Source of the DNA: Sphingobacteriales bacterium
Lineage (GTDB): Bacteria; Bacteroidota; Bacteroidia; Chitinophagales; UBA2359
Assembly (NCBI GenBank): GCA_016706405.1
Contig: JADJJT010000002.1
Span: forward strand, 1,364,001-1,428,000
Length of the DNA: 64,000 bases
Reading direction: 5' to 3'
The translations under genes were made by a program, and so were the position numbers. The notes under the pieces are model-generated. The model was not told where the DNA came from and made no database searches. It saw only the letters and a list, made by a program, of their open reading frames with translations. This document shows, piece by piece, positions 21,521 to 29,728 of this stretch (its first letter is position 1; the number at the start of each line of letters is the position of its first letter).

Positions 21521-22423
21521 TTATTTTGGTAAATCTTTTAAAAAGGTTTCAAAAGCTTGCCAATACTCTTCATTATTGGGGGTTGAGACCCATAATGCAC
21601 GCGCACCGTGTATGCCCTCTTGCTTGGGTATAAATTGGGTTTTATAATTAGCTGCCGAGGCAGTTATAAAGGTTGCAGCTTCGGGGGCTTCTGTTTTTGA
21701 TGATGTTATAAATAATGGTTTTTTACAAGCATTGCCCATACTGTTTTTAATGAAATGATTGCCTTGGTTTTCAAAATATTCACCCGGACTAAAGCAAGCA
21801 ATAGCTGTAACTTTTGTGTTTTGACAGCCAATTTTAAGGGCTAATGAGGCCGAGTAAGAACTACCCACTAAAATTACCGGACGTTTATACAAGTTTGCGG
21901 CATAATCTATAGCGGTAATAATATCTTGTTCGGCATTGATATAGTCTGTGGGCATGTTGCGTTTGAGTGCATTTTCGGCGGTTTGGTTGTTGCCACCTAA
22001 AGCTGTGCCGCCCGACCTTTGGTCAATAGCCAAACAATTAAAACCCAATAAATTTAAGCGGCTGGCAATGGCTTCGTATTCTTCTTTGCTTGATTGTGCT
22101 TGGTGGCATAGCACCATTACCGGAAGCGAATTGCCCTGATGAAACAGTACGGCATGAATTTCAACACTGTCGGGGGCAAAAAAGCTTAAGGGTGCCCGGC
22201 CGGGGTAGTCGGGCATATCAATTTCCGTCTCAATACTGTCGGTATAGTTGGGTTTGCTTGCTGTTTGTTTCAGGCCGGCTGTTTTATTTTGCGTTTCGGG
22301 GTTCGTTTTTTCGGGCAGTTGGCAGCTATTTAATACAAAAGTCAATAAGCAAAAAGTTACTAAAAATGAAAATGAACTTGAGTGTGTTGCTGAAAAATAA
22401 AATTGCTTGTAATAGGTACGCAT
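21521..22423 (-). CDS. Alpha/beta hydrolase, probable lipoprotein
   Basis: 300 residues. An N-terminal hydrophobic stretch ends in L-N-S-C34, a plausible lipobox, so export and lipid anchoring are likely. The central part has an alpha/beta-hydrolase layout: VMVLCHQAQSSKEEY (oxyanion strand), AIDQRSGG, and a nucleophile elbow LVGSSYSAS, in which the usual last glycine of G-x-S-x-G is serine. A histidine near the end (GIHGAR) is a candidate third catalytic residue. It resembles dienelactone-hydrolase or prolyl-oligopeptidase-type esterases. The substrate cannot be told. It is 92 bp upstream of nuoE on the same strand but has no evident link to complex I. Confidence 0.8.
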   Translation of the reverse strand: MRTYYKQFYFSATHSSSFSFLVTFCLLTFVLNSCQLPEKTNPETQNKTAGLKQTASKPNYTDSIETEIDMPDYPGRAPLSFFAPDSVEIHAVLFHQGNSLPVMVLCHQAQSSKEEYEAIASRLNLLGFNCLAIDQRSGGTALGGNNQTAENALKRNMPTDYINAEQDIITAIDYAANLYKRPVILVGSSYSASLALKIGCQNTKVTAIACFSPGEYFENQGNHFIKNSMGNACKKPLFITSSKTEAPEAATFITASAANYKTQFIPKQEGIHGARALWVSTPNNEEYWQAFETFLKDLPK

Positions 22424-22523
22424 ATATTAAATTAGGAAGGTTTCTTATTGTATGAGCAGTGAATTGTGGTTGGCGGTATTAATTTTCTTACCAATAAAGC
22501 AATATAACCGCGGGCAAGTAAAG

Positions 22524-22964
22524 TTATTTTATTTTTTTCCATTTTTGTTTTATGCCATAGGCACTATTTGTTTGATTTTTACACGAATCGATACAGGTAA
22601 TTTCTAAAAAATCATTGGCATATTGTTTTAATTCAATTTTTACAACCCGTTTATCTATTACTTCGCCTTGCTTTTGTAGGGTAACATGTTCAAATCCGTG
22701 GTAAGTATTGGCCGAAATCTGATGTAGTTCTGAAAATTTAATGGCATTAGTAACAAATCCGGAGGCAGCCATTTCGCCATTTGCCACCTTAATGATACCT
22801 TCAAACAAACTATCTTTTTTTAAAAATTGCAAAATACTACCCCTCGATTGATCGCCATAACGCTCCCAATCTCCGGATAAATTGTACGATTCAGTTACAC
22901 ACTTTGTTAATCCAAACAATCCGGATAAGAATATAAGAAACAGTAAAATTGTCTTTAGTTTCAT
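22524..22964 (-). CDS. Small secreted or lipoprotein-like protein of unknown function
   Basis: 146 residues. A hydrophobic N-terminus ends in L-T-K-C22; the lysine before the cysteine is unusual for a lipobox, so ordinary secretion is also possible. The rest (SGDWERYGDQSRGSILQF, FEGIIKVANGEM) recalls small beta-barrel proteins that begin with a G-x-W strand, but I do not recognise a family. ATG start. The gene lies between tsaD and the hydrolase on the same strand. Confidence 0.7.
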   Translation of the reverse strand: MKLKTILLFLIFLSGLFGLTKCVTESYNLSGDWERYGDQSRGSILQFLKKDSLFEGIIKVANGEMAASGFVTNAIKFSELHQISANTYHGFEHVTLQKQGEVIDKRVVKIELKQYANDFLEITCIDSCKNQTNSAYGIKQKWKKIK

Positions 22965-23082
22965 TGCGACTTTTCATAATTAGGCTGCAAATATACATCT
23001 ATTTAATGCCAGCGTATTGCATATTTGAAGTTGAGTAGTAGAGCTTTGACTTTTTTGCCTAACAATTTATTAATTTTTGTAG

Positions 23083-24114
23083 CTAAACCTCAAGTCTGGC
23101 AACAGGCGAAACCTCCTGATCGGCAAAATTACCCTCCAAATATTGATAGTGGGCAGCAATGGCAATCATGGCGGCATTATCGGTGCAGTATTCAAAATCC
23201 GGAATAAAAGCCTGCCAGCCGTTGCGTTGAGCTAATGCAGCTACCTCTTGGCGCAAAAGCGTGTTAGCCGACACCCCTCCGGCAATACCTATTTGGGTAA
23301 TTTTATAATATCGGGCAGCATTTTCTAATTTTTTTATCAGCGATTTTACAATGGTATATTGGATGGAGGCACAAATATCGGCTAAATTTTGACTAATAAA
23401 ATTGGGATTTTCTGTTGTTTGTTTTTGTAAAAAGTACAAAACCGAAGTTTTTAGTCCCGAAAAACTAAAATTAAACTTGCCGTCCGCCTTTGGCACCGGA
23501 AACGGAAAGGCCAACGCATTGCCGTTTTGTGCGTATTTGTCAATTAAAGGGCCGCCGGGGTAGGGTAATTGCAACATTTTCGCTGTTTTGTCAAAAGCTT
23601 CGCCCGCAGCATCGTCAAGGGTTTGGCCAACTACCTGCATTTTGTACGGCGAGCTTAGTTTTACCAATTGCGTGTGCCCCCCCGAAACGGTAAGGCATAA
23701 AAATGGAAATTGTGGTATTGGCGCATCAATAAAATGGGCTAACACGTGCGCCCGCATGTGGTTTACCGCAATAATTGGTATGTTTAACGCCAAGGCCAAT
23801 GATTTGGCAAAACTTACCCCCACTACCAACGAGCCAATTAATCCGGGACCAAGCGTAAATGCAACCGCACTTAAATGCTGTAAATCAATTTTAGCCTGTT
23901 TAAGCGCAGCGTCAACCACTGGAATAATATGCAATTGGTGCGCCCGCGAAGCTAACTCGGGCACTACGCCACCCCATGCCTCGTGAATACGCTGGTTGGC
24001 CACAATATTACTCAGCACACGGCCATTTTGTATTACGGCAGCCGAAGTATCATCGCACGAGCTTTCGATGGCTAAAATGGTAATGTTTTTGGTTTCCTTG
24101 TTGGGTAATTCCAT
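23083..24114 (-). CDS. tsaD: tRNA N6-adenosine threonylcarbamoyltransferase
   Basis: 343 residues from the ATG at 24114 (MELPNKETKN); a longer frame to 24162 exists but adds 16 residues with no family match. TsaD transfers threonylcarbamoyl to A37 of ANN-decoding tRNAs in the cytoplasm. Seen: AIESSCDDTSAAV, the metal ligands H119 and H123 (NHMRAH), LTVSGGHTQLV, and GIAGGVSANTLLR with a terminal CTDNAAMIA. Essential or near-essential in most bacteria. Length is normal. Confidence 0.96.
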   Translation of the reverse strand: MELPNKETKNITILAIESSCDDTSAAVIQNGRVLSNIVANQRIHEAWGGVVPELASRAHQLHIIPVVDAALKQAKIDLQHLSAVAFTLGPGLIGSLVVGVSFAKSLALALNIPIIAVNHMRAHVLAHFIDAPIPQFPFLCLTVSGGHTQLVKLSSPYKMQVVGQTLDDAAGEAFDKTAKMLQLPYPGGPLIDKYAQNGNALAFPFPVPKADGKFNFSFSGLKTSVLYFLQKQTTENPNFISQNLADICASIQYTIVKSLIKKLENAARYYKITQIGIAGGVSANTLLRQEVAALAQRNGWQAFIPDFEYCTDNAAMIAIAAHYQYLEGNFADQEVSPVARLEV

Positions 24115-24283
24115 ACTGCAAAGGTCAATAAAAAAGTTAGGTTGCGCAAATTTGCAAGTCAAGCAAAAAAAAAGTTTGTAGTTTTGCGAAAATATTCATT
24201 GCCAAACGTCTATTTAAAAACCAAGCATATTGCTTGAGCGATTTTAAAGTTTTTTTTAAATTCCGGATACAAATCCGCTCCCA

Positions 24284-24769
24284 ATGAAACATCTACAAAA
24301 CTCATTTTTTGACCAAACAGGGCATCTTAATTTACATGGCCGTGTTTTATTTATTGAGCGCAATATGGGCAATGCTTTTGATACCTTGCCAGCAGCAATT
24401 GCAAACCATGTTGATGCCTGCCTTAAATGTAGGGTAGAGCTATTAGAATTATACGATGAAATAGATAGTAATACTTACCAAAGTATGGAGGCAGTTGAAG
24501 GCTTGGTTATAAAACTTATACCGGATGAGGCAGCACATCAACCTATTATGGATAGCTTGCGCAATCATATTTGGGCTGAAGCCGAAATTGATGCAACGCT
24601 ACAACAAGCGGTTGCCACAACAAAAAAGCAGTCCAACAGTAAGTTTACCCAATTTTTACAAAATAAAGGCGGAACAATAAAAGGCATGGTAGCGCAGTCG
24701 CAATATGGCAAAGCAGCGGCCAGTTTAGTGGCAGCTATAGTGGTGGCCTACGAAAAATACTTGAGCTAA
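24284..24769 (+). CDS. Anti-sigma-factor-like protein with H-x3-C-x2-C motif
   Basis: 161 residues. H42-x3-C46-x2-C49 matches the zinc-binding signature of ZAS anti-sigma factors, and a hydrophobic segment lies at about residues 143-157, close to the C-terminus. That order (zinc motif, helical middle, membrane segment) fits an inner-membrane anti-sigma factor with almost no periplasmic part. No sigma-factor gene is adjacent, which argues for caution. A candidate -7 box TAGTTTTG is at 24179-24186, in the divergent gap with tsaD. Confidence 0.6.
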   Translation: MKHLQNSFFDQTGHLNLHGRVLFIERNMGNAFDTLPAAIANHVDACLKCRVELLELYDEIDSNTYQSMEAVEGLVIKLIPDEAAHQPIMDSLRNHIWAEAEIDATLQQAVATTKKQSNSKFTQFLQNKGGTIKGMVAQSQYGKAAASLVAAIVVAYEKYLS

Positions 24770-24848
24770 GAAACAATTTATTGGCTACAGGATTTTGAGT
24801 GTTTACCTCGCCATTTTGTTTTTATCCGGATGATTTTTTACGATTTTT

Positions 24849-24876
24849 GTAGTCGGAGTTGCGCAACTTCGACCAC
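24849..24876. other. Long palindromic hairpin in a convergent gap
   Basis: Arms gtcggagtt (24852-24860) and aacttcgac (24865-24873) enclose the loop gcgc; one pair is G-U. Two more pairs (gt/ac) extend it after a mismatch. It lies between two genes that end towards each other (24769 and 24956). No T-run follows on either strand, so it is not a classic terminator, though it may stabilise 3' ends. Confidence 0.6.
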
Positions 24877-24955
24877 TTGCTATTTGAAACCTTTTCCAGA
24901 ACTTGCAAATTACAAAATTTAAACTCTTTACGAGCGCAAATCAATATAACTTACT

Positions 24956-26869
24956 TTATTCAAGTTGAGTTGCACTTTGCTGAATAGCAATCACTACGCT
25001 TGGGTCGAGTAGGGTAGTAGTATCGCCTAATTGGTCGGTTTGGCCTTCGGCAATTTTGCGCAATATGCGCCGCATTATTTTGCCCGATCTTGTTTTGGGC
25101 AGACCTGTTACAAATAAAATTTTATCGGGGCGGGCAATTTTGCCAATTTGTTTTTCAACCATGGCCGTAATAGACTGGCGAATAGTGGCGGCTTCGCGGC
25201 TATTTTGTGCTGGTGTAGTTTGGCAAATTACATAAGCATAAATACCCTGGCCTTTAATAGGGTGTGGATAACCTACCACCGCCGATTCTATTACATTTTC
25301 ATCTTCGTCAATGGCGTTTTCAATTTCGGCGGTGCCAATCCGGTGCCCCGATACATTAATAACGTCATCAACGCGGCCAATTATCCGGAACATGCCGTTA
25401 TCATCTCGTTTAGCGCCATCGCCGGTGAAATAATAGTTTTTAAAGGGTGCAAAATAAATTTGTCGGCAGCTTTCGTGGTCGCCGTAAATAGTGCGAACTA
25501 TAGATGGCCATGGAAATTTAATACAAAGTAATCCTTCGGTATTGTTTTCGGTAATTTCGTTGCCTTGTGCATCGAGCAAAACCGGCTGAACGCCGGGCAG
25601 GGGTTGGCCGGCATAAGTAGGCTTGGTGGCGCTAATTCCGGATAACGCTGAAATAAGAATACCTCCGGTTTCGGTTTGCCACCAGGTATCAACCACGGGG
25701 CACCGGTTTTTTCCAATATGGGTGCTGTACCAATGCCATGCCTCTTCGTTAATTGGCTCGCCAACCGAACCGATAGTTTTTAGGCTTTGTAAATTGTAGG
25801 GTTTAATGGGTGCTTCGCCTTCGCCCATTAACGAGCGAATAGCTGTGGGGGCGGTATAAAATTGGGTAACGCCTAATTTGTCAATTACCGACCAAAAGCG
25901 TCCGGCATCGGGGTAGGTTGGCACCCCTTCGAATAGCACAGTTGTTGCTCCGTTAAGCAGCGGCCCGTATAGTGAGTAACTGTGTCCGGTAACCCAGCCA
26001 ATATCGGCGGTACACCAAAAAATATCGGGTTCGTTGTATTGGAAAACATTTAAAAACGTGTATCCCATAAAAACCATGTAGCCGCCGCAGGTATGCACAA
26101 TGCCTTTGGGTTTGCCCGTTGAACCTGATGTGTATAAAATAAACAGCGGGTCTTCGCTGTCCATTGTTTGGGCGGGGCAATGGGTAGCACATTTTTCAAG
26201 TGCAGGTTCGAGGTAAAAATCGCGGTTGGCCTGCATATATAAATTGGCCGTGTTGCATCTGTTTGCTACTAAAACGGTTTGTACGCTATGGCATTGCAAA
26301 AGGGCTTCATCAACAATTGATTTGCAAGGAATTTGTTTTGCGCCGCGCAAAATAGCATCGGCGGTAATTATTAGCTTTGCCTGGGCACCATTAATACGGT
26401 CGGCAAGGGCTTGGCTGCTAAACCCGCCAAATACAACCGAGTGCACCGCCCCTATACGCGCGCAGGCTAATACGCCTACGGCTAATTGCGGGATCATGGG
26501 CATGTATAACACAACTCTGTCTCCCTTTGAAATGCCCTTGCTTAACAAGAGGTTAGCCATTTGGCAAACTTGTTCGTATAGTTGTGCGTAGCTTATCCGG
26601 ACATTAGGTTTGTTTGGGTCGTTAGGCTCCCAAATAATGGCAGTTTTATTAGCCCGAAGTGGTAAATGTCTGTCAATACAGTTTTCGGTTATATTTAGCT
26701 GGCCGCCTACAAACCACTCCACCTTAGGTTCGGTGAAATTCCAGTTTAAGGTAGTGTGCCACGGTTGCCGCCAGGTAAAATTTTGGGCAATTTCGTTCCA
26801 AAATGCTTCGGGGTTATCAATACTTTTTTGGTAGGCAGTTTGGTAGTCGGCATTTGAACTAATACGCAT
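24956..26869 (-). CDS. acs: Acetyl-CoA synthetase (AMP-forming)
   Basis: 637 residues from the ATG at 26869 (a TTG three codons upstream is less likely). It activates acetate with ATP and CoA to acetyl-CoA in the cytoplasm. Seen: the adenylate motif YTSGSTGKPKG, WWQTETGG, YFTGDGAKRD and the C-terminal RSGKIMRRILRK, whose lysine is the acetylation-controlled catalytic residue in characterised enzymes. Length equals the family norm (about 640-650). It stands alone, with convergent and divergent neighbours. Confidence 0.96.
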   Translation of the reverse strand: MRISSNADYQTAYQKSIDNPEAFWNEIAQNFTWRQPWHTTLNWNFTEPKVEWFVGGQLNITENCIDRHLPLRANKTAIIWEPNDPNKPNVRISYAQLYEQVCQMANLLLSKGISKGDRVVLYMPMIPQLAVGVLACARIGAVHSVVFGGFSSQALADRINGAQAKLIITADAILRGAKQIPCKSIVDEALLQCHSVQTVLVANRCNTANLYMQANRDFYLEPALEKCATHCPAQTMDSEDPLFILYTSGSTGKPKGIVHTCGGYMVFMGYTFLNVFQYNEPDIFWCTADIGWVTGHSYSLYGPLLNGATTVLFEGVPTYPDAGRFWSVIDKLGVTQFYTAPTAIRSLMGEGEAPIKPYNLQSLKTIGSVGEPINEEAWHWYSTHIGKNRCPVVDTWWQTETGGILISALSGISATKPTYAGQPLPGVQPVLLDAQGNEITENNTEGLLCIKFPWPSIVRTIYGDHESCRQIYFAPFKNYYFTGDGAKRDDNGMFRIIGRVDDVINVSGHRIGTAEIENAIDEDENVIESAVVGYPHPIKGQGIYAYVICQTTPAQNSREAATIRQSITAMVEKQIGKIARPDKILFVTGLPKTRSGKIMRRILRKIAEGQTDQLGDTTTLLDPSVVIAIQQSATQLE

Positions 26870-27242
26870 ATTGTACAAGTAGTTGGTAGTTATTATTAAA
26901 TTGCTTGCTGGCTTGTTAGGTAGTTTTAAATCTCAACGTAGATAATTTCGACCAAATATAGCTGAACGACAAAGATACGTTTTTTTAGTGCCAAAGGTCG
27001 GCAATTACCGTACAATTTATAGATGCGAGATTAATGGTAGCTTCAAGACCCCGGAATCCGGATTTTGTTTTTTTTTGAAAATTTTTTTATTTTTTTTTTG
27101 TGCCGCGAATAAATCTCTATCTCATGTTGTCAAAAGGAGCATAATCGCTCAGTTAAAAAATATTACTTTACTGATTATTAATTGTTTAAACTTATAGATA
27201 ATTAAAAATAATTTAATAATTAAAATTAAAAAAACAAAAGTC
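26870..27242. other. Divergent intergenic region of 373 bp
   Basis: It separates acs (minus) from the heptad-repeat gene (plus). It holds a TATCTTTG box on the minus strand (26977 to 26970), two long T-runs at 27066-27100 and one TCCGGA. I see no RNA gene and no open frame of merit. Confidence 0.6.
26970..26977 (-). promoter_or_regulatory. Candidate -7 box (TATCTTTG) for acs
   Basis: The minus strand reads TATCTTTG, matching the Bacteroidota -7 consensus TAnnTTTG, 101 bases before the acs start codon. No TTTG is seen at the expected 19-21 base spacing; the nearest is 14 bases away. Confidence 0.4.
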
Positions 27243-27740
27243 ATGAAACACAGTTCTTTAGCCAAAGCCGTATTTGCCGCTCTCTTAATTGCCTTAACTG
27301 TAAACTTTAACAATGCCTTGGCGCAAAAAGTAGATCCTACACCAGCCGACCGACTTGAAAACAAATTTGATAAAGCCGAAGATGTACGCGACCGCAAAGA
27401 AAATCGCCGCGACCGCGCTGAAAACCGCCGCGACCGCAAAGAAGATGCCAAAGACAAAGCCGAAGATGTGCGCGACCGCCGCGAAGACAAGAAAGATAAA
27501 GCTGAAGATGTTTGGGACGCCAACCATGACGGGGGCATTTTAGACAAAGTTGAAGACGCCAAAGATAAAGCTGAAGACCGCCGCGACCGCCGTGAAGATG
27601 TTAAAGATAACGCTGAGGATATTAAAGACAAAGCTGAGGATGTGCGCGACCGCAGAGAAAACCGCCGCGACCGTAGGGAAGATAAACTTGACCGCGCCGA
27701 AGACCGCCATGACCGCAAAAACAGAGTTCCAAAAAATTAA
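27243..27740 (+). CDS. Secreted heptad-repeat protein with EF-hand-like loop
   Basis: 165 residues. A signal peptide (residues 1-27, ending NNALA before Q) precedes a strongly charged region of about 16 heptads with consensus D-[KR]-x-E-[DN]-x-[RK]. The array is interrupted once, at residues 92-104, by DANHDGGILDKVE, which has D1, N3, D5 and G6 of a calcium-binding EF-hand loop but places the last acidic residue one position late. The heptads lack hydrophobic a/d positions, so this is more likely a single charged helix than a coiled coil. The opposite strand is also open for 189 codons, but only this strand gives a signal peptide. A terminator follows at 27782. Function unknown. Confidence 0.8.
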   Translation: MKHSSLAKAVFAALLIALTVNFNNALAQKVDPTPADRLENKFDKAEDVRDRKENRRDRAENRRDRKEDAKDKAEDVRDRREDKKDKAEDVWDANHDGGILDKVEDAKDKAEDRRDRREDVKDNAEDIKDKAEDVRDRRENRRDRREDKLDRAEDRHDRKNRVPKN

Positions 27741-27781
27741 GATTTTGAATCTGCTATTTGCCTAAAATTGGCCTGTTAAAT

Positions 27782-27818
27782 AATCCGGATAAAGTTTTGC
27801 CGCTTATCCGGATTTTTT
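27782..27818 (+). terminator. Intrinsic terminator built from two TCCGGA palindromes
   Basis: Arms aatccggataa (27782-27792) and ttatccggatt (27804-27814) pair perfectly over 11 bp with an 11-base loop, followed by a T-run to 27818. It ends the heptad-repeat gene 42 bases after its stop. On the minus strand only three T follow, so termination of the opposing glycosyltransferase gene would be weaker. Confidence 0.85.
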
Positions 27819-27838
27819 ATTTGCTAATTTGTCTCTTT

Positions 27839-28609
27839 TCAACTTCGTTGTAAGGATTTTAAATAGGTATGGGTAAGCAGTACCGCCTTAGCCGAAAAAA
27901 GTGCTATCTGAAAACCCGCCCACCCGTCTAAAAAGCCTAACTGAAGTACAAAATGCTTAAAAAACCTAAAAACAGCTTTTAAAAAAACGATAAAACCATT
28001 TAAACTTTGCCCTTTTGTATGTAGTTTTTCGGCTTTTAGTTTTGCGTAGTGTTCAATGCGTTGCTGGTGCATCTTTTTGTTTTCAATAGAGTAGTGGTAC
28101 AGCAAACCTTTGCAGGCATGGATTTTTAAAGGGGTATATTGCTGGGTGTTAAATACTAACTTTTCGTGAATTAGTCCTTGCCATTCTGCTTGGTGGCGGT
28201 TGAACAACCTTATTTTAACATCGGGAAACCAGCCGCTATGTTTAATCCAATGGCCGCAATAATTGGTTAAGCGGTTTAAGCTTACAGCGTGGGCAAAAGT
28301 ATCAAAATTGGCTATTTGTTTTAGCTTTGCAATTTCGCTTTGTAGTTCGGGGCTTAAAACCTCGTCGGCATCAAGCGATAAAATCCAATCGTGGGTGGCG
28401 CAGCTATTGCCGTAGTTTTTTTGGGTCGAAAATCCATCAAAGGGGCGTTGAAGCAGCCTTACGTTTAAATTGTGGCAAATTTGAATCGTATTATCTGTAG
28501 AGCCGCCGTCTATAATTAGTATTTCGTTGGCAATGGGTTTGGCGGCAGCAATACAGCGCGGCAATCGGTGTGCCTCGTTTTGGGCAATTATTACAACCGA
28601 TATTTGCAT
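27839..28609 (-). CDS. Family 2 glycosyltransferase (WaaE/KdtX-like)
   Basis: 256 residues with a GT-A fold. Seen: ISVVIIAQNEAHRL at the N-terminus, IIDGGSTDNT, and the metal-binding D80-A-D-E83 in LSLDADEVLS. The length and the pattern NYG-x(3)-ATHDWILSLDADE fit the WaaE/KdtX group, which adds glucose or a related sugar to lipopolysaccharide core, so a role in envelope glycan assembly is inferred. The acceptor is unknown. A C-terminal hydrophobic stretch suggests membrane association. Confidence 0.85.
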   Translation of the reverse strand: MQISVVIIAQNEAHRLPRCIAAAKPIANEILIIDGGSTDNTIQICHNLNVRLLQRPFDGFSTQKNYGNSCATHDWILSLDADEVLSPELQSEIAKLKQIANFDTFAHAVSLNRLTNYCGHWIKHSGWFPDVKIRLFNRHQAEWQGLIHEKLVFNTQQYTPLKIHACKGLLYHYSIENKKMHQQRIEHYAKLKAEKLHTKGQSLNGFIVFLKAVFRFFKHFVLQLGFLDGWAGFQIALFSAKAVLLTHTYLKSLQRS

Positions 28610-28708
28610 ACTTAAGAAGGTGTTCCTGTGTATTAAATACTAAACTTGTTGTATGATGTTGCAGTGTCCGGAATCCGGAAAAATAAAAGCTAGGTGGGTG
28701 AAAATCTA

Positions 28709-29572
28709 TTAGTCGTAGGTATAAAACCCTTGTTTGGTTTTGCGTCCAAAATGCCCGGCATCTACTTTTTGTTGCTGTATGCGGTTAGGCTTAAAGCGCT
28801 GCTCGTAAAAAAATTGTTGGTACATGGTGCTTGTAACAGCAAAATTAGTTTCAATGCCAATTAAATCCATCAATCTGAAAGGCCCCATTTTAAATCCGGT
28901 TGCTTGGCAAAGGTCGTCAATAATTTCGAGGGGGGCTATATTTTCTTCGAGCAGTTTTAACCCTTCGGTATAATATGGGCGTGCTACACGGTTTACGATA
29001 AATCCGGGCGAGTCGGCACAGAAAGCTACCTGTTTGCCCATTTTTTTAGCCACTTCTGCAACAGTCAAGGCCGTTTCGGTGCTTGTAGATACGCCTTGTA
29101 TGACTTCAACCAATTTCATTACGGGTGCAGGATTAAAAAAGTGCATACCTACTACGCGGTGCGGGTTTGGTATTTGTGCCGCAATTTGTGTAATTGGTAT
29201 AGACGAGGTGTTGCTGGCGAAAATAGTATGTGGCGCATTGATTTGTGCCAGTTGGTTGAACAAGTTTATTTTTATGGGCAATTGTTCTAAAACGGCTTCA
29301 ATAATTAGGTCGGCAATAAGGAGGTTGGGGTTGGTAGTTGTTTGTATGCTGTTTTGAAGTTCGATGGCCTTTGTCGCCTCAATTTTTTTGAGTTTTACGG
29401 CAGTATTGGCATAGTCGGTAACGCGCAACATTCCGGATATTAGGGCTTGCTGGTTTACGTCGTACAAAATGGTTTTGTAACCGGCCAAGGCACTTAAATA
29501 GGCAATACCTGCACCCATTAGCCCGGCTCCGGCAACAGCTACGGTATTAATAATTGGAGGGGATTCAGACAT
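28709..29572 (-). CDS. 3-hydroxybutyryl-CoA / 3-hydroxyacyl-CoA dehydrogenase
   Basis: 287 residues from the ATG at 29572 (MSESPPIINT); the open frame extends further but the extra part has no family match. The Rossmann loop AGAGLMGAGIA is at residues 14-24. The catalytic histidine lies in VVGMHFFNPAPVMKLVE and the C-terminal dimer domain carries NRVARPYYTEGLKLLEE. It oxidises 3-hydroxyacyl-CoA with NAD(P) in fatty-acid or butanoate metabolism. No other beta-oxidation gene is adjacent. Confidence 0.93.
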   Translation of the reverse strand: MSESPPIINTVAVAGAGLMGAGIAYLSALAGYKTILYDVNQQALISGMLRVTDYANTAVKLKKIEATKAIELQNSIQTTTNPNLLIADLIIEAVLEQLPIKINLFNQLAQINAPHTIFASNTSSIPITQIAAQIPNPHRVVGMHFFNPAPVMKLVEVIQGVSTSTETALTVAEVAKKMGKQVAFCADSPGFIVNRVARPYYTEGLKLLEENIAPLEIIDDLCQATGFKMGPFRLMDLIGIETNFAVTSTMYQQFFYEQRFKPNRIQQQKVDAGHFGRKTKQGFYTYD

Positions 29573-29728
29573 GTTTGTATGTAGCTTGTATATTGTGCAG
29601 GAATATATGTGCACTATCTTTTTAATCCGGATGAAAAGGAGGGTCAAAAATCCGGATAAAACAAATAAATACAAAGCAAAGGTAACAAAATATTGCCTTA
29701 CGCACAGGTTTTATGGCAAAAAACTATA

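Noticed and set aside
24849..24876. Terminator
   Set aside because: The hairpin is long but no T-run follows on either strand; kept only as a palindrome.
27149..27718. Open frame of 189 codons on the minus strand opposite the heptad-repeat gene
   Set aside because: It is the mirror of the repeated codons (poly-Ser/Arg/Leu low complexity), has no plausible start context, and the plus strand provides the signal peptide and terminator.
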